Of a stretch of 7,066 nucleotides of DNA, positions 5,205-7,066 are shown in pieces; the first letter of the stretch is position 1; every line of letters begins with the position of its first letter. The DNA comes from CAG-917 sp028724485. Lineage in GTDB: Bacteria; Bacillota; Clostridia; Christensenellales; CAG-917. The stretch is taken from NCBI GenBank assembly GCA_028724485.1, contig JAQYCY010000079.1, positions 1-7,066 on the forward strand, in the 5' to 3' direction. The notes under the pieces were generated by a model. That model saw only the letters and a list, made by a program, of their open reading frames with translations. It was not told the DNA's origin and did no database searches. Made by a program: the position numbers and the translations under genes.

Positions 5205-6263
5205 TCACAAAAGTCCCGAAAAGCCGAACAGCCAAACAAGCAATGCGGCTATACCCAGCCCAAACAACGTCAAAAACAAAATCTTGAAGAAAGATTTAGG
5301 CGTTTTTCCGTAAGCCTTGCCCGTTCTTGCATTGACAAAATGCATGTAGTTCTTTTTGCGATAATGATATGCAAAAATCCAGATAGGAACAAACACGTAC
5401 TTAAACTTGACGGGACTGTAAGTCGACGAAATGTTGATATAGTCGATAACGTCATAGCTGTATTGCGATAAAATGCCTTTTTTGATTGCGGCGTCCATCA
5501 CGTTTTTTGCCGTTCCGAAAGATTCTTCAAGCGACGTATTATATCTTTCCGCTTGCATACCGGCAACGTATTTGCTGTCGTATGCGACTTGGTTTGCATA
5601 GTCAAACGGCGCAAGTTTAGAAAGGTCCTTTTGCGTCAGGTGCGAACTTGCTTCAACCGCAATGCTGTTAAAAACTTGGCTATAATTGCCCGAAATGTTT
5701 TTATATCTGACTCTTCTTTCGGTGCGTTTGTTTTCGCCGCTTCCGACCGTGACGTAATAATATTCGCCGATTCGACCTTCATACGACGAGCTTGTGTTTG
5801 CGTCGAACAAAAACACAGGGGTATAAACACCGTTGCATTTGTTCGGATCAAAGCCCTTTTTCAATCGAAGCGGCGCAAAAAAGTTTTTCTTTATGGACTT
5901 TCTTGCAAAATCGCTCGCTTCTTCCCTTGTGACTTTGAACGGCAAAATGCTGTCGGGTTTAAGCCCCGGAAGAGTGTCCGTTTTTTGGACGTTGGTTGCG
6001 CCGCAAAACGGGCAAACGACCGACGTGGAAAAATCGGAAATTTCCATTTCGCTGTCGCAGTTAGGACATCTGACGACCAAGCCTTCAAAACTGACGGCTC
6101 CTTCGTTTTTAAAAGTATAATAATCTCTCGCCGCAGTAGCTTTTGCTTCGACCGTCTTTGACGAGCCGCAATACGGGCAAGTAAGACGACCGCTTGCGAT
6201 GTCGAACGACATATCGGCGCCGCAAGCCTCGCATTTTACGACTTCGGACTTATTTCTTGACAT
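5205..6263 (-). CDS. TFIIB-type zinc-ribbon membrane protein (YdjG-like)
   Basis: The 352-residue protein begins with two zinc ribbons: C11xxC14 with C29xxC32, and C66xxC69 with C84xxC87. A central region of about 190 residues follows, with tyrosine- and serine-rich beta-like stretches and a conserved-looking PVFLFDA / VPIWIFAYHYR pattern. It ends in one strongly hydrophobic helix (about 327-349) before a short tail. The body is therefore probably cytoplasmic and held to the membrane by its C-terminus. The layout matches Bacillus subtilis YdjG, which works with YdjH, YdjI and the PspA homologue YdjF at the membrane. The start was placed at the ATG at 6263, which overlaps the upstream stop as TAATG, with GGAG about ten bases upstream. 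An in-frame ATG at 6281 would overlap the upstream gene by six more codons. Biochemical function is unknown. I left the symbol blank because ydjG means a different gene in Escherichia coli. Confidence 0.85.
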   Translation of the reverse strand: MSRNKSEVVKCEACGADMSFDIASGRLTCPYCGSSKTVEAKATAARDYYTFKNEGAVSFEGLVVRCPNCDSEMEISDFSTSVVCPFCGATNVQKTDTLPGLKPDSILPFKVTREEASDFARKSIKKNFFAPLRLKKGFDPNKCNGVYTPVFLFDANTSSSYEGRIGEYYYVTVGSGENKRTERRVRYKNISGNYSQVFNSIAVEASSHLTQKDLSKLAPFDYANQVAYDSKYVAGMQAERYNTSLEESFGTAKNVMDAAIKKGILSQYSYDVIDYINISSTYSPVKFKYVFVPIWIFAYHYRKKNYMHFVNARTGKAYGKTPKSFFKILFLTLFGLGIAALLVWLFGFSGLL

Positions 6264-7066
6264 TAAAGTTTCTCTCCGCATTCAGGGCAGAATTTTGCGC
6301 CCGATTTTACTTCGACTCCGCACTTAGGGCAAGTCTTTTGAATTTTTGCTCCGCACTCAGGGCAGAATTTTGCCGTGGACTTTATTTCCGCTCCGCACTT
6401 AGGACATGGCATCATTCCGACAGCGGTTTGTTTTGCGCCGCATTCAGGACAGAACTTTGCGCCCTTTTTGATTTGCGCGCCGCACTTTGAGCATTTGCTC
6501 ATTTCGACCTGAGAAGTGGCAGCCGCCTTAGGCTGTTGATTGAGCGTTCCGAATTGTTGCGCCATCATTTGTCCCATAGCAATGCCTGCGCTCATATTCA
6601 TGCCCATATCGGCAACGCCGCCTTGCGACGGTTTTGCCGCCATATCGCGCATAGCTTTTGTTGCGTTGTATTGTTGATATTCTCCCATCTTGTCGCTAAG
6701 TATTCCGATTGTCGAACGCTCGTCAAGAGCCTTTTCGACTTCAGGCGGAAGCGAAAGATTTTGAATTGTAACTTGCGTAATTTCGATACCGATTTCGGCA
6801 AAAGTCGCACTTGCGATTTCCTTTGTCTTGTCACCGATTTCGATATAGCTCGAACAAAGGTCAAGAGCCGGAATTTTGCTTTCGCCGATGCTGTCGGTCA
6901 ACGTTGCGAGAATTCTGTTTTTAAGGTGATTTTCGATATCGGCTGTCGTAAACGATTTAACCGTTCCGAAAATCTCACGCATAAACAAAGCGGCGTCGCT
7001 GACTCTGAACGAGAAGTTGCCGAATCCGCGAAGTCTGATTGCGCCGAAGTCGGCGTCACGCATCAT
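6263..7066 (-). CDS. SPFH/band-7 protein with three C-terminal zinc ribbons (YdjI-like; 5' end outside window)
   Basis: The visible 267 residues are the C-terminal part; the frame is open to the window edge. Residues 3-118 (RDADFGAIRLRGFGNFSFRV onward, then ALDLCSSYIEIGDKTKEIAS and ITQVTIQNLSLPPEVEKALDE) match the second half of an SPFH domain of the YdjI type. A linker rich in Met, Gln, Ala and Gly (about 130-188) follows. The protein ends in three zinc ribbons: C192/C195/C206/C209, C221/C224/C235/C238, and C246/C249/C260/C263. SPFH proteins form oligomeric scaffolds on membranes; in Bacillus subtilis YdjI takes part with YdjG and YdjH in bringing PspA to the membrane. No membrane helix is visible in this part. 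The gene ends in TAA sharing its last base with the ATG of the YdjG-like gene. The methionine at the window edge lies within a conserved SPFH region, so the true start is upstream, probably by about 100 residues. Confidence 0.87.
   Translation of the reverse strand: MMRDADFGAIRLRGFGNFSFRVSDAALFMREIFGTVKSFTTADIENHLKNRILATLTDSIGESKIPALDLCSSYIEIGDKTKEIASATFAEIGIEITQVTIQNLSLPPEVEKALDERSTIGILSDKMGEYQQYNATKAMRDMAAKPSQGGVADMGMNMSAGIAMGQMMAQQFGTLNQQPKAAATSQVEMSKCSKCGAQIKKGAKFCPECGAKQTAVGMMPCPKCGAEIKSTAKFCPECGAKIQKTCPKCGVEVKSGAKFCPECGEKL
6278..6493 (-). repeat. Three diverged tandem zinc-ribbon-coding repeats
   Basis: The segments 6440-6493, 6353-6406 and 6278-6331 each encode the pattern CxKCGxxxKxxAKFCPEC with the same cysteine spacing. 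Copy starts are 87 and 75 bases apart. The DNA is still similar between copies: around each FCPEC the plus strand reads close to CCGCAxTCAGGxCAGAAxTT. This suggests duplication inside the gene, held by selection for the metal-binding cysteines. Confidence 0.8.

Noticed and set aside
5553..6161. Plus-strand open frame of 202 codons opposite the zinc-ribbon membrane protein
   Set aside because: It is a shadow of the minus-strand gene. Its sequence is Arg/Phe/Val-rich without domain features, and the minus strand carries clear CxxC pairs.

Overview
The window looks like part of a chromosome of an anaerobic, low-to-moderate G+C Bacillota (Clostridia-like) bacterium. Every supported gene is on the minus strand. 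Shine-Dalgarno sites are clear, terminators are compact hairpins with T-tails, and the gene families (XRE-cupin with DUF1858, AraM/AraL-type pair, YdjI/YdjG-type pair) fit that group. The assignment rests on family content only.

The text follows the direction of transcription, from high to low coordinates. (1) 7066-5205: the C-terminal part of an SPFH-domain protein ending in three zinc ribbons, overlapping by one base (TAATG) a membrane-anchored protein with two N-terminal zinc ribbons. They resemble YdjI and YdjG, which in Bacillus subtilis sit with the PspA homologue YdjF in a membrane-stress module. (2) 5185-4261: a perfect sigma-A-type promoter (TTGACA, 17 bases, TATAAT), a strong hairpin at the predicted mRNA 5' end, a 66-residue DUF1858 protein with a CxxC pair, an XRE-cupin regulator, and a terminator. 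This is a closed two-gene unit. (3) 4062-257: a divergent glycerol-1-phosphate dehydrogenase-like (AraM-type) protein, a NagD/AraL-type HAD phosphatase, a sodium:solute symporter, and a terminator. Spacings of 13 and 2 bases indicate an operon. (4) 140-1: the first 35 codons of a membrane-anchored protein that leaves the window, with a hairpin that takes in part of its Shine-Dalgarno site.

The most interesting points are these. The AraM-like protein seems by eye to have lost the metal ligands and part of the nucleotide-binding glycine motif, although it keeps the AraL-type partner. The DUF1858 promoter combines consensus boxes with two nested inverted repeats. The SPFH protein carries three zinc ribbons, beside a two-ribbon partner. 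I saw no mobile element, CRISPR array, tRNA or rRNA. The two larger gaps (108-372 and 4063-4267) contain terminators and A+T-rich leader DNA but no convincing extra gene.
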